DNA from: Falsiroseomonas bella
Lineage (GTDB): Bacteria; Pseudomonadota; Alphaproteobacteria; Acetobacterales; Acetobacteraceae
Length of the DNA stretch: 64,000 bases
NCBI RefSeq assembly: GCF_003173615.1
Contig: NZ_QGNA01000002.1
Coordinates: forward strand, 310,001 to 374,000
Direction of reading: 5' to 3'
A program made the translations under genes and the position numbers. The notes under the pieces are model-generated. The model ran no database searches. It saw only the letters and a list, made by a program, of their open reading frames with translations, and was not told the origin of the DNA. Below, piece after piece: positions 7,603 through 15,919 of this stretch (its first letter is position 1; the number at the start of each line of letters is the position of its first letter).

Positions 7603-8253
7603 TCAGACGAGCAGCCGGTCGCCGGCCTCCGTCAGCAGCACGTCGCCCGCCTGCGTCAGCAAGGTGAAGGCGGCGCCGACCGAGAAGGGCGGCGAGGTGT
7701 CGGTCAGCATGGGATAGGCGGGGGCGACGACGCGCAGCGTGTAGCCGTTGCCGGGCGCGGGTGCGGGCAGGCTGGCGCTGGCCGCGCCGTTGCTCACCAC
7801 GGCCGATTGCGGGCCGCGCACCGTCTCGCCGCTGGCATCGGCGATGGAGAAGTCCACGGTCGGGATGGCGCCGACCACCGTCGCCTGCGCCTCCACCGTG
7901 CCGCCGGCGACGACGGTGCCACCGATCGGCAGCAGCAACAGCGTCATGGCCAGCGCGGTGGCGAGTTGGCGGACGGAGAATTTCTGCGCCGAGGAGCGGT
8001 TGACGCGGAAGGGCACGGTGGCGGTGTCCACCACCACGCCGCCGGGGATCACGGTGTTGGGCCGGACGGTGGTCAGCGTCAGCGCATCCGCGGCCTGGAG
8101 GAACATCACGTCGCCCGCGGCGAGGCGGTTGGCGGCCTGCGCGAAATAGCCGGCTCCCAGCGCCTCGGCGCGCGTGTCCGTGGTGCGGTAGAGCCAGAGG
8201 GTGAAGCCACTGTTGGCGAGCAGCGGGATCAGGGCGTTGTTGTCGAAGGGCAT
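7603..8253 (-). CDS. Phage-tail-module structural protein
   Basis: A 216-residue protein (MPFDNNALIPLLANSGFTLW...) and the first gene of the tail module. It contains AAGDVMFLQAADALTLTTVRPN, a form I associate with prophage structural proteins, one hydrophobic stretch (ALAMTLLLLPIGGTVVAGG), and an imperfect C-terminal repeat, LLTQAGDVLLTEAGD, of a kind frequent at the ends of tail-associated proteins. The beta-rich middle resembles an immunoglobulin-like fold. The exact role is unknown. The start ATG is at 8251-8253 with GGAG upstream. A strong promoter candidate lies about 200 bp upstream (8453-8482). Confidence 0.55.
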   Translation of the reverse strand: MPFDNNALIPLLANSGFTLWLYRTTDTRAEALGAGYFAQAANRLAAGDVMFLQAADALTLTTVRPNTVIPGGVVVDTATVPFRVNRSSAQKFSVRQLATALAMTLLLLPIGGTVVAGGTVEAQATVVGAIPTVDFSIADASGETVRGPQSAVVSNGAASASLPAPAPGNGYTLRVVAPAYPMLTDTSPPFSVGAAFTLLTQAGDVLLTEAGDRLLV

Positions 8254-8602
8254 GCGGGGCTCCGGTCGGGCACGCGCGGCCGCGGCCCGCGCGGCTGCGC
8301 GGACCGGGACCAGGGAAGGGCGGGCAAGGAACGGATTCCGGCCGCGCGACGCGCGTGGCCGGCGCGGAGCGGGCTCCGCGCGAAGTGCAGGATGAGGAAA
8401 TTTCAGGGAAAGCCAGGCGGCGACTGGACGCAGCTCGCCCCGTGGCGAGAGCCTTCTAGCCCGTGTCGCTGCGACGCGTCAAGAACAAAATCCTACTTAC
8501 GGAAAGCAGTCTTTGCCGGGCGAGCGGCTCCTGCGCCGAGGGGACGGCGTGCTAGTCTCCGGCGCGTCCGGAACCGGGAACGCCCAGAGGGAACGCCCAG
8601 AG
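8254..8602. other. Divergent intergenic region between tail module and potF
   Basis: This 349-bp gap carries the minus-strand promoter at 8453-8482 and a hairpin GCGCGGAG-CGGG-CTCCGCGC (8362-8381), which would fall in the 5' leader of the tail-module transcript. An AT-richer patch near 8480-8510 probably also holds the rightward promoter for potF, but I see no clear pair of boxes for it. No gene is visible. Confidence 0.4.
8453..8482 (-). promoter_or_regulatory. Strong-looking sigma-70 type promoter for the tail module
   Basis: On the minus strand TTGACG (8477-8482) is followed after 17-18 bp by CTAGAAG (8453-8459). The first box matches the -35 consensus at five of six positions, and TAGAAG is a common alphaproteobacterial -10 form. 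The predicted start is near 8446, giving a leader of about 190 nucleotides before the ATG at 8253. Confidence 0.5.
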
Positions 8603-9703
8603 ATGATCCTGCGACGCCTGCTCCTGCTGCTCGGCGCCAGCCTGCTTGCCGTCATGCCCGTCGCGCCGCGCGCGCAGGAACGCGTGGTCAACGTGTTCAA
8701 CTGGAACGACTACATCGACCCCGCGATGCTCGAGCGCTTCACGCGCGAGACCGGCATCCGCGTCCGCTACGACGTGTTCGACAGCCTCGAGACGCTGGAG
8801 GGGCGCCTTTCTGCCGGACGCAGCGGCTACGACATCGTCGTGCCGACCAGCGAACCCACCTTCTCCCGCCTCGCCCGCGTCGGCGGACTGCTGCCGTTGG
8901 ACCGCGCGCAGATCCCGAACCTCGCCAACCTCGACCCGGCGCTGATGCGCCAGGTGGCGAGCTCCGATCCCGGCAACCGCTTCGGGGCGCCCTATCTCTG
9001 GGGCACGATCGGGCTCGGCGTGAACGAGGCGCGGGTGAGGGCGCTCGCGCCCGACGCGCCGATGGACAGCCTCGCACTGCTGTTCGATCCGCGCCACGCC
9101 CGGCGCATCGCGCGCTGCGGCATCACCATGATGGACAGCGCGACGGATGTGATCCCGACGGTGCTGCGATACCTCGGCAAGGACCCGAACAGCACCAGCA
9201 ACGACGACCTGCGCGCAGTTGAGCAGACGCTGATGGCGATCCGCCCGCATATCCGCAACTTCTCGACCGGCGGCGTGATCGAGGCGCTGGCCAGCGGCCA
9301 GACCTGCCTCGCCTTCGCCTATTCCGGCGACGTCATCCAGGCCGGTGCGAGGGCGACGGAAGCGAAGCAGGGCGTGGAGGTGCGCTACGTGGCAGGCAAG
9401 GAAGGCGCGCAGCTCTGGTTCGACATGCTGGCTATCCCGGCCGATGCGCCGAACCCCGGCAACGCGCACGCCTTCATCAACTTCCTGCTGCAGCCCGACG
9501 TGATGGCGGCGATCACCACCGCGGTCGGCTACCCGAACGGCATCCCGGCCAGCCGCGCGCTGGTGGCGCCGGAAATCGCGAACGACCCGGCGGTCTTCCC
9601 AGACGAGGCGCTGCGCGCGCGCTTCTTCACCATCGGCCCGGTGCCGCAGGCGGCGGAGCGCGCGCGCAACCGGATGTGGGCACGCTTCAAGGCCGGACGG
9701 TGA
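8603..9703 (+). CDS. potF: Polyamine ABC transporter, periplasmic binding protein
   Basis: The 366-residue protein carries a signal peptide (MILRRLLLLLGASLLAVMP, cleavage near APRA-Q). The mature start VVNVFNWNDYIDPAMLERF is the PotD/PotF hallmark, followed by YDIVVPTSEPTFSRL and the lobe-crossing segment AFAYSGDVIQA. It captures putrescine or spermidine in the periplasm for the permease PotHI. The ATG at 8603 is preferred over an upstream in-frame start at 8513 because the signal peptide begins there. It is the first of four genes, with its TGA overlapping the GTG of potG. Ligand choice between putrescine, spermidine and related amines cannot be fixed from sequence. Confidence 0.92.
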   Translation: MILRRLLLLLGASLLAVMPVAPRAQERVVNVFNWNDYIDPAMLERFTRETGIRVRYDVFDSLETLEGRLSAGRSGYDIVVPTSEPTFSRLARVGGLLPLDRAQIPNLANLDPALMRQVASSDPGNRFGAPYLWGTIGLGVNEARVRALAPDAPMDSLALLFDPRHARRIARCGITMMDSATDVIPTVLRYLGKDPNSTSNDDLRAVEQTLMAIRPHIRNFSTGGVIEALASGQTCLAFAYSGDVIQAGARATEAKQGVEVRYVAGKEGAQLWFDMLAIPADAPNPGNAHAFINFLLQPDVMAAITTAVGYPNGIPASRALVAPEIANDPAVFPDEALRARFFTIGPVPQAAERARNRMWARFKAGR

Positions 9704-10848
9704 ATCTGGCTGCCCCGCGGCCTGGCTCCGCGGAGCCGTGGCGCGATCCGGGTGCAGAGCCCTTCCTTCAGATCGAGGGCCTGACCAAGCGCTTCGGTGA
9801 CTTCGTCGCGCTGGACCGCGTGGACCTCTCGATCTGGCGCGGCGAGTTCTTCGCGCTACTCGGCGGCTCGGGCTCGGGCAAGTCCACGCTGCTGCGCTGC
9901 CTCGCCGGGCTGATCGAGCCCGATGCGGGGCGCATCCTGCTCGATGGGCAGGACATGGCGCAGGTGCCGCCCTATCGGCGCCCGGTGAACATGATGTTCC
10001 AGTCCTACGCGCTGTTCCCGCACATGGATGTCGCGCGCAACATCGGCTTCGGCCTGCGTCAGGAAGGCGCCTCCCGCGCCGTCATCCGGGATCGCGTGGC
10101 GGAGATGCTGGCGCTGGTGCGCATGGAAGGCTTCGGCGCGCGCCGGCCGGATGAGCTCTCCGGCGGGCAGCGTGCGCGCGTCGCGCTGGCCCGCGCCCTG
10201 GCGAAGCGCCCCAAGCTGCTGCTGCTGGACGAGCCGCTCTCGGCACTCGACAAGAACCTGCGCGAGGCGACTCAGTTCGAGCTCGTGAACATCCAGGAAC
10301 GCACCGGCACCACCTTCGTCATCGTCACCCACGACCAGGAGGAGGCGATGACGATGGCGACGCGTCTTGCCGTGATGGACCGCGGCACGCTGGCGCAGGT
10401 CGGCACGCCGGGCGAGGTCTACGAATTTCCGAACAGCCGCTTCACCGCGGAATTCCTCGGCACCGCCAACATCCTGGAAGGCGTGGTGGAGGCGCTGACG
10501 CCGGCCGGCGCGCGCATCGGCAGCTCGGAATACGACTTCGACATCCTCTCGGAAGGCGAGCCGCCCAAGCCCCTCGGTAGCCGCGTCTTCGTCGCCATCC
10601 GGCCGGAGCGCATGCGCATCGAGCGCGCGCAGGAAGGCGCCGACTTCGGCGACAACCGCGTGGTCGGACGCGTCCGCGACATCGCTTATTTCGGTGATTT
10701 CTTCGTCTACTACGTGGTGCTCGAGGGCGGGAAGGAGCTGCGCGTCAGCCAGCCCAATTTGCGCCGCATCACCGAGCGCCCGGTGGATTGGGACGACCTC
10801 GTCGCCGTCTCCTGGGCGCCGGAAGCGTCGGTGGTGCTGCCCGAATGA
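9700..10848 (+). CDS. potG: Polyamine ABC transporter, ATP-binding protein
   Basis: A 382-residue ABC ATPase. The nucleotide-binding domain has Walker A GGSGSGKST, Q-loop MMFQSYALFPHM, signature LSGGQRARVALARAL, Walker B LLLLDEPLSALD and the switch histidine in IVTHDQEEAM. The C-terminal TOBE region (about 290-380, with VFVAIRPERMRIE) is typical of PotA/PotG-type importers. GTG at 9700 gives a 4-bp GTGA overlap with potF and is chosen for that reason. An ATG 24 bp earlier (9676) is possible. It energises PotH-PotI. Its stop overlaps the potH start by 4 bp, so all subunits are probably made at matched levels. Confidence 0.93.
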   Translation: MNLAAPRPGSAEPWRDPGAEPFLQIEGLTKRFGDFVALDRVDLSIWRGEFFALLGGSGSGKSTLLRCLAGLIEPDAGRILLDGQDMAQVPPYRRPVNMMFQSYALFPHMDVARNIGFGLRQEGASRAVIRDRVAEMLALVRMEGFGARRPDELSGGQRARVALARALAKRPKLLLLDEPLSALDKNLREATQFELVNIQERTGTTFVIVTHDQEEAMTMATRLAVMDRGTLAQVGTPGEVYEFPNSRFTAEFLGTANILEGVVEALTPAGARIGSSEYDFDILSEGEPPKPLGSRVFVAIRPERMRIERAQEGADFGDNRVVGRVRDIAYFGDFFVYYVVLEGGKELRVSQPNLRRITERPVDWDDLVAVSWAPEASVVLPE

Positions 10849-11726
10849 GCGCGGCGCGACGCCGCCTGCTGGTCCTGCTGCTGCCGCTGCTCTGGATGGC
10901 GGTGTTCTTCCTCGCACCCTTCGCGATCGTCCTTTCGATCGCCTTCGCGGAGGCCGCGGAGGGCCTGCCTCCTTATGCGCCGTTGCTGCGCTGGGTGGAC
11001 GGGGCGCTGACGCTGCAGCTGAACTTCCAGAACCTCGCGCTGCTGGCCGAGGATTCCTACTACCTCGACGCCTATCTCCTCAGCCTGCGTGTCGCCGCGA
11101 TCTCCGCCCTGCTCTGCCTGCTGGTGGGCTACCCGATGGCGCTCGCCATCGCGCGTGCGCCGGAACGCTGGCGTGTGCCGCTGCTGCTCCTGGTGATCCT
11201 GCCCTTCTGGACCTCCTTCCTGCTGCGCATCACTGCCTGGATCGGCATCCTGCAGGACCAGGGCTGGCTGAACGGGTTGCTGCTGGCGCTGGGCGTGATC
11301 GAGGCGCCGCTGCAACTGCTCTACACCGAGTTCGCGATGTATCTCGGCATCACCTACTGCTACCTGCCCTTCATGGTGCTGCCGCTCTACGCCTCGCTGG
11401 TGAAGCAGGACCCGGCGTTGCTCGATGCCGCGGCCGATCTCGGCGCGCCGCCTTGGCGGTCCTTCCTCACGATCACCCTGCCGCTGTCGCTGCCAGGCAT
11501 CGTCGCGGGCTTCCTGCTCGTGTTCATCCCGGCGGTCGGCGAGTTCGTGATCCCGGAACTGCTGGGCGGTCCCGGCGCGCAGCTCATCGGCCGCGTCCTG
11601 TGGACGGAATTCTTCCAGAACCGGGACTGGCCGCTCGCCTCGGCGCTCGCCTCCGTCCTGCTGCTCGCGCTGGTGCTGCCGATTGCGCTGTTCCAGTGGC
11701 GCTTCGCCGGCGAGCGCCGGCGATGA
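10845..11726 (+). CDS. potH: Polyamine ABC transporter, permease subunit 1
   Basis: The 293-residue integral membrane protein has about six transmembrane helices. The first is residues 7-29 (VLLLPLLWMAVFFLAPFAIVL). The EAA loop, DAAADLGAPPWRSFLTITLP, contacts the ATPase and places it in the binding-protein-dependent permease family, PotB/PotH branch. The segment between helices 1 and 2 (residues 45-75) is periplasmic and matches the family pattern. Start ATG overlaps the potG stop (ATGA, 10845-10848), and its own stop overlaps potI in the same way. It forms the channel with PotI in the inner membrane. Confidence 0.93.
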   Translation: MSAARRRLLVLLLPLLWMAVFFLAPFAIVLSIAFAEAAEGLPPYAPLLRWVDGALTLQLNFQNLALLAEDSYYLDAYLLSLRVAAISALLCLLVGYPMALAIARAPERWRVPLLLLVILPFWTSFLLRITAWIGILQDQGWLNGLLLALGVIEAPLQLLYTEFAMYLGITYCYLPFMVLPLYASLVKQDPALLDAAADLGAPPWRSFLTITLPLSLPGIVAGFLLVFIPAVGEFVIPELLGGPGAQLIGRVLWTEFFQNRDWPLASALASVLLLALVLPIALFQWRFAGERRR

Positions 11727-12517
11727 GGCGCGCAAGCAGGCTGGCGCTGCCGCTCGGGCTCGGCTTCGCCTTCCTCTACCTGCCCATCCTGCTGATGGTG
11801 TTGTTCTCCTTCAACGACAGCCGCATGGTGACCAGCTTCACCGGCTTCTCCACGCGCTGGTATGCGGCGCTCTGGAACAACGACGCGCTGACCGGCGCGC
11901 TGTTCCTCTCGCTGCGCATCGCCGCGGTCTCGGCCACCATGGCGACCATCCTCGGCGTGCTGGCCGGCTTCGCGCTGGCCCGCTTCGGGCGCTTCCGCGG
12001 CCGCCCGCTCTTCGCCGCCGTCATGGCCGCGCCGCTGGTGATGCCCGAGGTCATCACCGGCCTCTCGCTGCTGCTGCTCTTCGTGGCGATGGAGCAGGCC
12101 TTCGGCTTTCCCGCCGGCCGCGGCGCCTCCACCGTCGCCATCGCCCATGCGACCTTCGGCGCCGCCTATGTCGCGGTGGTGGTGCAGGCCCGGCTGTCGG
12201 AGCTGGATGCCAGCCTGGAGGATGCCGCGCTCGACCTTGGCGCGCGGCCCTGGGCGGTGTTCTTCCAGGTGACCCTGCCCCTGGCCGCGCCGGCGGTGGG
12301 GGCGGGCTGGCTGCTGGCCTTCACCCTCTCGCTGGACGACCTGGTGGTGGCGAGCTTCGTCTCCGGGCCCGGCGCCTCGACCCTGCCCATGGTGATCTTC
12401 TCGGCGGTGCGGCTCGGGCTGACGCCGGAACTCTATGCCCTGGCCACGCTTCTGGTGCTGGCGGTGTCGGTGGCGCTGCTGCTGGCCTGGTGGCTGCTTC
12501 GCCCCAGGCGCGCCTGA
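11723..12517 (+). CDS. potI: Polyamine ABC transporter, permease subunit 2
   Basis: A 264-residue inner membrane protein with about six transmembrane helices. It starts MRRASRLALPLGLGFAFLYL, contains FSFNDSRMVTSFTGFSTRWY after the first helix (a strongly conserved PotC/PotI segment), and has the EAA loop DAALDLGARPWAVFFQVTLP plus FTLSLDDLVVASFVSGPG. It partners PotH. The ATG sits in an ATGA overlap with potH. It is the last gene of the pot operon: the next gene, a lipoprotein, begins 44 bp downstream with its own Shine-Dalgarno. Confidence 0.93.
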   Translation: MRRASRLALPLGLGFAFLYLPILLMVLFSFNDSRMVTSFTGFSTRWYAALWNNDALTGALFLSLRIAAVSATMATILGVLAGFALARFGRFRGRPLFAAVMAAPLVMPEVITGLSLLLLFVAMEQAFGFPAGRGASTVAIAHATFGAAYVAVVVQARLSELDASLEDAALDLGARPWAVFFQVTLPLAAPAVGAGWLLAFTLSLDDLVVASFVSGPGASTLPMVIFSAVRLGLTPELYALATLLVLAVSVALLLAWWLLRPRRA

Positions 12518-12561
12518 CCGGCGCCACAATCCGGGCGCCGGGCTGCGCGAGGATCATCCCC

Positions 12562-12924
12562 ATGCGCCGCTTCCTGGCCATCCTTCCGCTGTTCCTTCTC
12601 GCGGCCTGCGCCGAGGTCTGGACGCGCCCGGGCACGCCGGTGGCGGTGGCCGAGGCCACCCAGGCCGCCTGTCGCGACCAGGCCGCGCTCGCCGTGCCGC
12701 CGCAGATGGTCTGGGTGATGGTCCGCCCGGCCGGCTACTTCCCCGAGAGCCGCTGCTGGCGCGGCCGGGATGGCCGCGAAGTATGCCGCACCGTCTCCCG
12801 CTGGCGCCGGGCCGACTATGACCTCGTGGACGTCAATGACGGTCCGCGGGATGCCTGGCGGCGGCAATGCCTCGCCGCGCAGGGCTTCACCTTCCAGGGC
12901 TACCGGCCCCTGCGCCTGGAATGA
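12562..12924 (+). CDS. Small lipoprotein of unknown function
   Basis: This 120-residue protein opens MRRFLAILPLFLLAAC, a lipoprotein signal with the modified cysteine at residue 16. The mature part, about 105 residues, contains three further Cys residues, Trp-rich patches (CWRGRDGREVC, SRWRRADYDLVDVNDG) and ends GFTFQGYRPLRLE. The spaced Cys pairs suggest disulfides in the periplasm. I recognise no domain. It starts 44 bp after potI with GAGGA upstream of the ATG and could be read through from the pot operon, but nothing links it to polyamine transport. Confidence 0.7.
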   Translation: MRRFLAILPLFLLAACAEVWTRPGTPVAVAEATQAACRDQAALAVPPQMVWVMVRPAGYFPESRCWRGRDGREVCRTVSRWRRADYDLVDVNDGPRDAWRRQCLAAQGFTFQGYRPLRLE

Positions 12925-13023
12925 CCGGCCTGCGCCGGCCGCAGGTGGACGCCCCGGCCGGCTGCGGTTAGGACAATTCCCGGCCGTGCCCGGACCGGGC
13001 GCGGCAGGGAAACCCGGACCGCC

Positions 13024-14226
13024 ATGAACCTGATCGCCGACCGCCTGGACCGCATCTCGCCATCCCTGACCATCGCCATGACGGCGAAGGCCCGCGCGCT
13101 GAAGGCCGAGGGGCGGGACGTGATCTCCCTCGCGGCCGGCGAGCCCGACTTCGACACGCCGCGCAACGTCAAGGACGCCGCCATCGCCGCCATCGAGCGC
13201 GGCGAGACGAAATACACCGACGTCGCCGGCACCATGGCGCTGCGCAAGGCGGTCTGCGAGAAGTTCCGGCGCGACAACGGCATCGAGTACAAGCCGGAGG
13301 AGATCCTGGTCGCCACCGGCGGCAAGCAGGTGATCTTCGATGCCATCGTCGCCACCATCAATCCGGGTGACGAGGCGATCATCCCGGCCCCCTGCTGGGT
13401 CAGCTACCCCGACATCGTCTCGCTCGCCGAGGGCAAGCCGGTGATCGTCCCCTGCGGCCCGAACCAGGGGTTCCGGATCACGCCGGAACAGCTTGAAGCG
13501 ACGATCACGCCGAAGACCAAGTGGTTCATCTTGAACAACCCCTGCAACCCGACCGGCGCCGGCTACACGGCGGAGGAGTTGAAGGGGCTGGCCGAGGTGC
13601 TGATGCGGCACCCCGATGTCTGGATCTTCTCCGACGACATCTACGAGAAGCTGACCTATGGCGACATGAAGTTCGCCACGCTTGTGCAGGTGGAGCCGCG
13701 GCTGAAGGACCGCACCGTCACGATGAACGGCTGCTCCAAGGCCTATGCCATGACCGGCTGGCGCATCGGTTTCGCCGGCGCGCCGGTGAAGCTGATCAAG
13801 GCCATGGACAAGCTGCAGAGCCAGTCCACCTCCAACACGTCCAGCATCTCCCAGGCCGCGGCGATCGAGGCGCTGACCGGGCAGCAGGACAGCGTCGAGG
13901 AAATGCGCAAGGTCTATCAGCGTCGCCGCGACATGGTCGTCGGTATGCTGAACCAGGCCGCCGGCGTCCGCTGCCCGACGCCGGAAGGCGCCTTCTACGT
14001 CTTCCCCGACATCCGCGGCTGCCTCGGCAAGACCAGCGCCACCGGCAAGAAGATCGAAACTGACGAAGACTTCTGCCTCGCGCTGCTCGAGGAACAGGGC
14101 GTCGCCACGGTGCACGGCGCCGCCTTCATGTTCCCCGGCCATTTCCGCATCAGCTACGCGACGGACGACGAAAGCCTGCGCGACGCCTGCACCCGCATCC
14201 AGAACTTCTGCGCCGGGCTGAAGTGA
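13024..14226 (+). CDS. PLP-dependent aminotransferase, aspartate aminotransferase type (copy 1)
   Basis: A 400-residue class I/II aminotransferase of the Ib (thermophile/rhizobial AspC-AatA) type. Landmarks are ISLAAGEPDFDTP, the NNPCNPTGAGY motif, FSDDIYEKLTYG, and the cofactor lysine K239 in NGCSKAYAMTGWRIGF, plus the C-terminal FRISYATDDE that carries the substrate-carboxylate arginine. It would exchange amino groups between aspartate (or a related amino acid) and 2-oxoglutarate in the cytosol. Substrate preference is not certain: prephenate aminotransferases look similar. The neighbour at 14717 is a gap-free paralogue over the first 240 residues. The stop overlaps the following GNAT start (TGATG). 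Confidence 0.9.
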   Translation: MNLIADRLDRISPSLTIAMTAKARALKAEGRDVISLAAGEPDFDTPRNVKDAAIAAIERGETKYTDVAGTMALRKAVCEKFRRDNGIEYKPEEILVATGGKQVIFDAIVATINPGDEAIIPAPCWVSYPDIVSLAEGKPVIVPCGPNQGFRITPEQLEATITPKTKWFILNNPCNPTGAGYTAEELKGLAEVLMRHPDVWIFSDDIYEKLTYGDMKFATLVQVEPRLKDRTVTMNGCSKAYAMTGWRIGFAGAPVKLIKAMDKLQSQSTSNTSSISQAAAIEALTGQQDSVEEMRKVYQRRRDMVVGMLNQAAGVRCPTPEGAFYVFPDIRGCLGKTSATGKKIETDEDFCLALLEEQGVATVHGAAFMFPGHFRISYATDDESLRDACTRIQNFCAGLK

Positions 14227-14657
14227 TGCCGCTCGGCTTTCGTCCCGCGACGGAAGCCGAGTTCGAATTCATCCTGGACCTGTCGATCCGCACCATGCGC
14301 GCGCATCTGGAGCGGATCGGGCGCTACGACCCGGAGCGCCGCCGCGCGCGCATGCGCCAGCACCTCGAGGCCGGCAGCCTGCGCCTGATCGAGCGCGACG
14401 GTGTCGTGCTCGGCTGCGTCGGCCTCTACGACCACGGCGCGCGGATGGAGTTGCACAGCTTCTTCGTCGAGCCCGCGCTGCAGGGCAGGGGCCTCGGCGC
14501 CGAGATCTTCGCCGCGCTGCGCGCGGCCCATCCCGGCCGCGGCTGGTGGATCGAAGTGCTGAAGGAAAGCCCCGCAAGGCGCTTCTGGGAACGCGAGGGC
14601 TTCGTGCTGACGGGCGAGGCACCCTTCGACTGGATCCTGGAACGCCCAGCGGATTGA
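14226..14657 (+). CDS. GNAT-family N-acetyltransferase
   Basis: The 143-residue protein has a single GNAT fold. The acetyl-CoA pyrophosphate loop is visible as VEPALQGRGLGAEIF (about residues 80-94), after a strand MELHSFFVEP, and the closing helix/strand is ARRFWEREGFVLTG. Acceptor unknown. ATG at 14226 overlaps the aminotransferase stop by one base. A GTG immediately before it (14223) is also in frame. Tight coupling with the aminotransferase, and a repeat of the same gene pairing downstream, suggest a functional pair, perhaps acetylation of an amine product, but this is inference. Confidence 0.85.
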   Translation: MPLGFRPATEAEFEFILDLSIRTMRAHLERIGRYDPERRRARMRQHLEAGSLRLIERDGVVLGCVGLYDHGARMELHSFFVEPALQGRGLGAEIFAALRAAHPGRGWWIEVLKESPARRFWEREGFVLTGEAPFDWILERPAD

Positions 14658-14716
14658 GCCGCGCCGGGGGGCGGACTAGGTTCCCGACCTTGTCGCCCTT
14701 CCGAGAGATGCACGCG

Positions 14717-15919
14717 ATGCCCGCCTTGGCCGCCCGCCTGAAGGATGTTCCGCCCGCCGCCTCCGTCGTCATGACGGTGAAGGCGCGCGAATTGCAGGCG
14801 AAGGGGGTGAAGGTGATCAGCCTCGCCGTCGGCGAGCCGGATTTCGACACGCCCGCCCACGCCATCGAGGCCGCGCACCAGGCCGCGCTCAGCGGCGACA
14901 CGAAGTATCCGCCGCAGGACGGCACCCGCGCGCTCAAGGAAGCGGTGCAGCGCAAGTTCAGGCGCGACAACAACCTGGATTACGCGCTCGACGAGATCAT
15001 GGTCGGCAACGGCGGCAAGCAGGTGCTGATGGACGCCATGCTGGCGATGCTCGATCCCGGCGACGAGGTGATCATCCCCTCGCCCTACTGGATCAGCTAC
15101 GCCGACATGGCGCGCCTCGCCGGCGGCGTGCCGGTGACGGTGACCTGCCCGCAGAACAACGGCTTCAAGCTCCGCCCGGAGGATCTGGAAGCCGCCATCA
15201 CGCCGAAGACCAGGCTGCTGATGCTGAACTTCCCGTCCAACCCGACGGGCGCCGCATGCTCGCGCGCCGACATGCAGGCGATCGCCGATGTCATGCTCCG
15301 CCATCCGCATGTCTGGATCATCACGGACGACATGTACGAGCATCTCGTCTACGACGATTTCGAGTTCTGCACGGTCGCGGAGGTCGAGCCGCGTCTGAAG
15401 GACCGCACGCTGACGGTGAACGGCGTCTCCAAGACCTATGCGATGACCGGCTGGCGCGTCGGCTTCTGCGGCGGGCCGAAGGAGCTGATCAAGGCGATGG
15501 TCAACATGCAGGGCCAGATCTCCTCCGGCATCAGCACCGTCGGCCAGGCCGCGGCCGCAGCCGCGCTGGACGGGCCGCAGGACCTCGTGAAGGAACGCGC
15601 CGCGATCTACAAGGCGCGCCGCGACATGGTCGTGGAGATGCTGAACGCCGCGCCTGGCATCGCCTGCCACAAGCCGGAAGGCGCCTTCTATGTCTTCCCC
15701 AACATCGCCGGCTGCCTCGGCAAGACCACCGCCGGCGGGCGCCGGATCGACACCGACCAGGACTTCGCCCTCGCGCTGATCGAGGAGAAGCATGTCGCGG
15801 TGGTGCATGGCGCGGCCTATGGCATGAGCCCCTACATCCGCATCTCCTACGCGACGGACACCGAGAGCCTGCGCGAGGCCTGCACGCGCATCCAGGATTT
15901 CTGCCGCGCCTTGTCGTGA
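14717..15919 (+). CDS. PLP-dependent aminotransferase, aspartate aminotransferase type (copy 2)
   Basis: A 400-residue paralogue of the gene at 13024: same length, cofactor lysine again at 239 (NGVSKTYAMTGWRVGF), and alignment without gaps over at least the first 240 residues, with VISLAVGEPDFDTP, FPSNPTGAACSR and ITDDMYEHLVYDD. ATG at 14717 is chosen because GAGAG lies nine bases upstream and the N-terminus then matches the paralogue. The ATG at 14708 would leave no room for a ribosome site. Substitutions around the active site (for instance PYW for PCW, VYDD for TYGD) suggest a different substrate from copy 1. Its TGA overlaps the GTG of the double GNAT gene. Confidence 0.9.
   Translation: MPALAARLKDVPPAASVVMTVKARELQAKGVKVISLAVGEPDFDTPAHAIEAAHQAALSGDTKYPPQDGTRALKEAVQRKFRRDNNLDYALDEIMVGNGGKQVLMDAMLAMLDPGDEVIIPSPYWISYADMARLAGGVPVTVTCPQNNGFKLRPEDLEAAITPKTRLLMLNFPSNPTGAACSRADMQAIADVMLRHPHVWIITDDMYEHLVYDDFEFCTVAEVEPRLKDRTLTVNGVSKTYAMTGWRVGFCGGPKELIKAMVNMQGQISSGISTVGQAAAAAALDGPQDLVKERAAIYKARRDMVVEMLNAAPGIACHKPEGAFYVFPNIAGCLGKTTAGGRRIDTDQDFALALIEEKHVAVVHGAAYGMSPYIRISYATDTESLREACTRIQDFCRALS

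Noticed and set aside
8513-8602. Longer N-terminus for PotF
   Set aside because: It would place 30 polar residues before the signal peptide, which would block export.
9676-9699. ATG at 9676 as the potG start
   Set aside because: The GTG at 9700 gives the GTGA overlap seen as ATGA at the next two pot junctions; the extra eight residues have no family support.
12929-12945. CCTGCG-CCGGC-CGCAGG stem after the lipoprotein gene as a terminator
   Set aside because: Only six base pairs and no T-run; too weak to separate from chance in 70% GC DNA.
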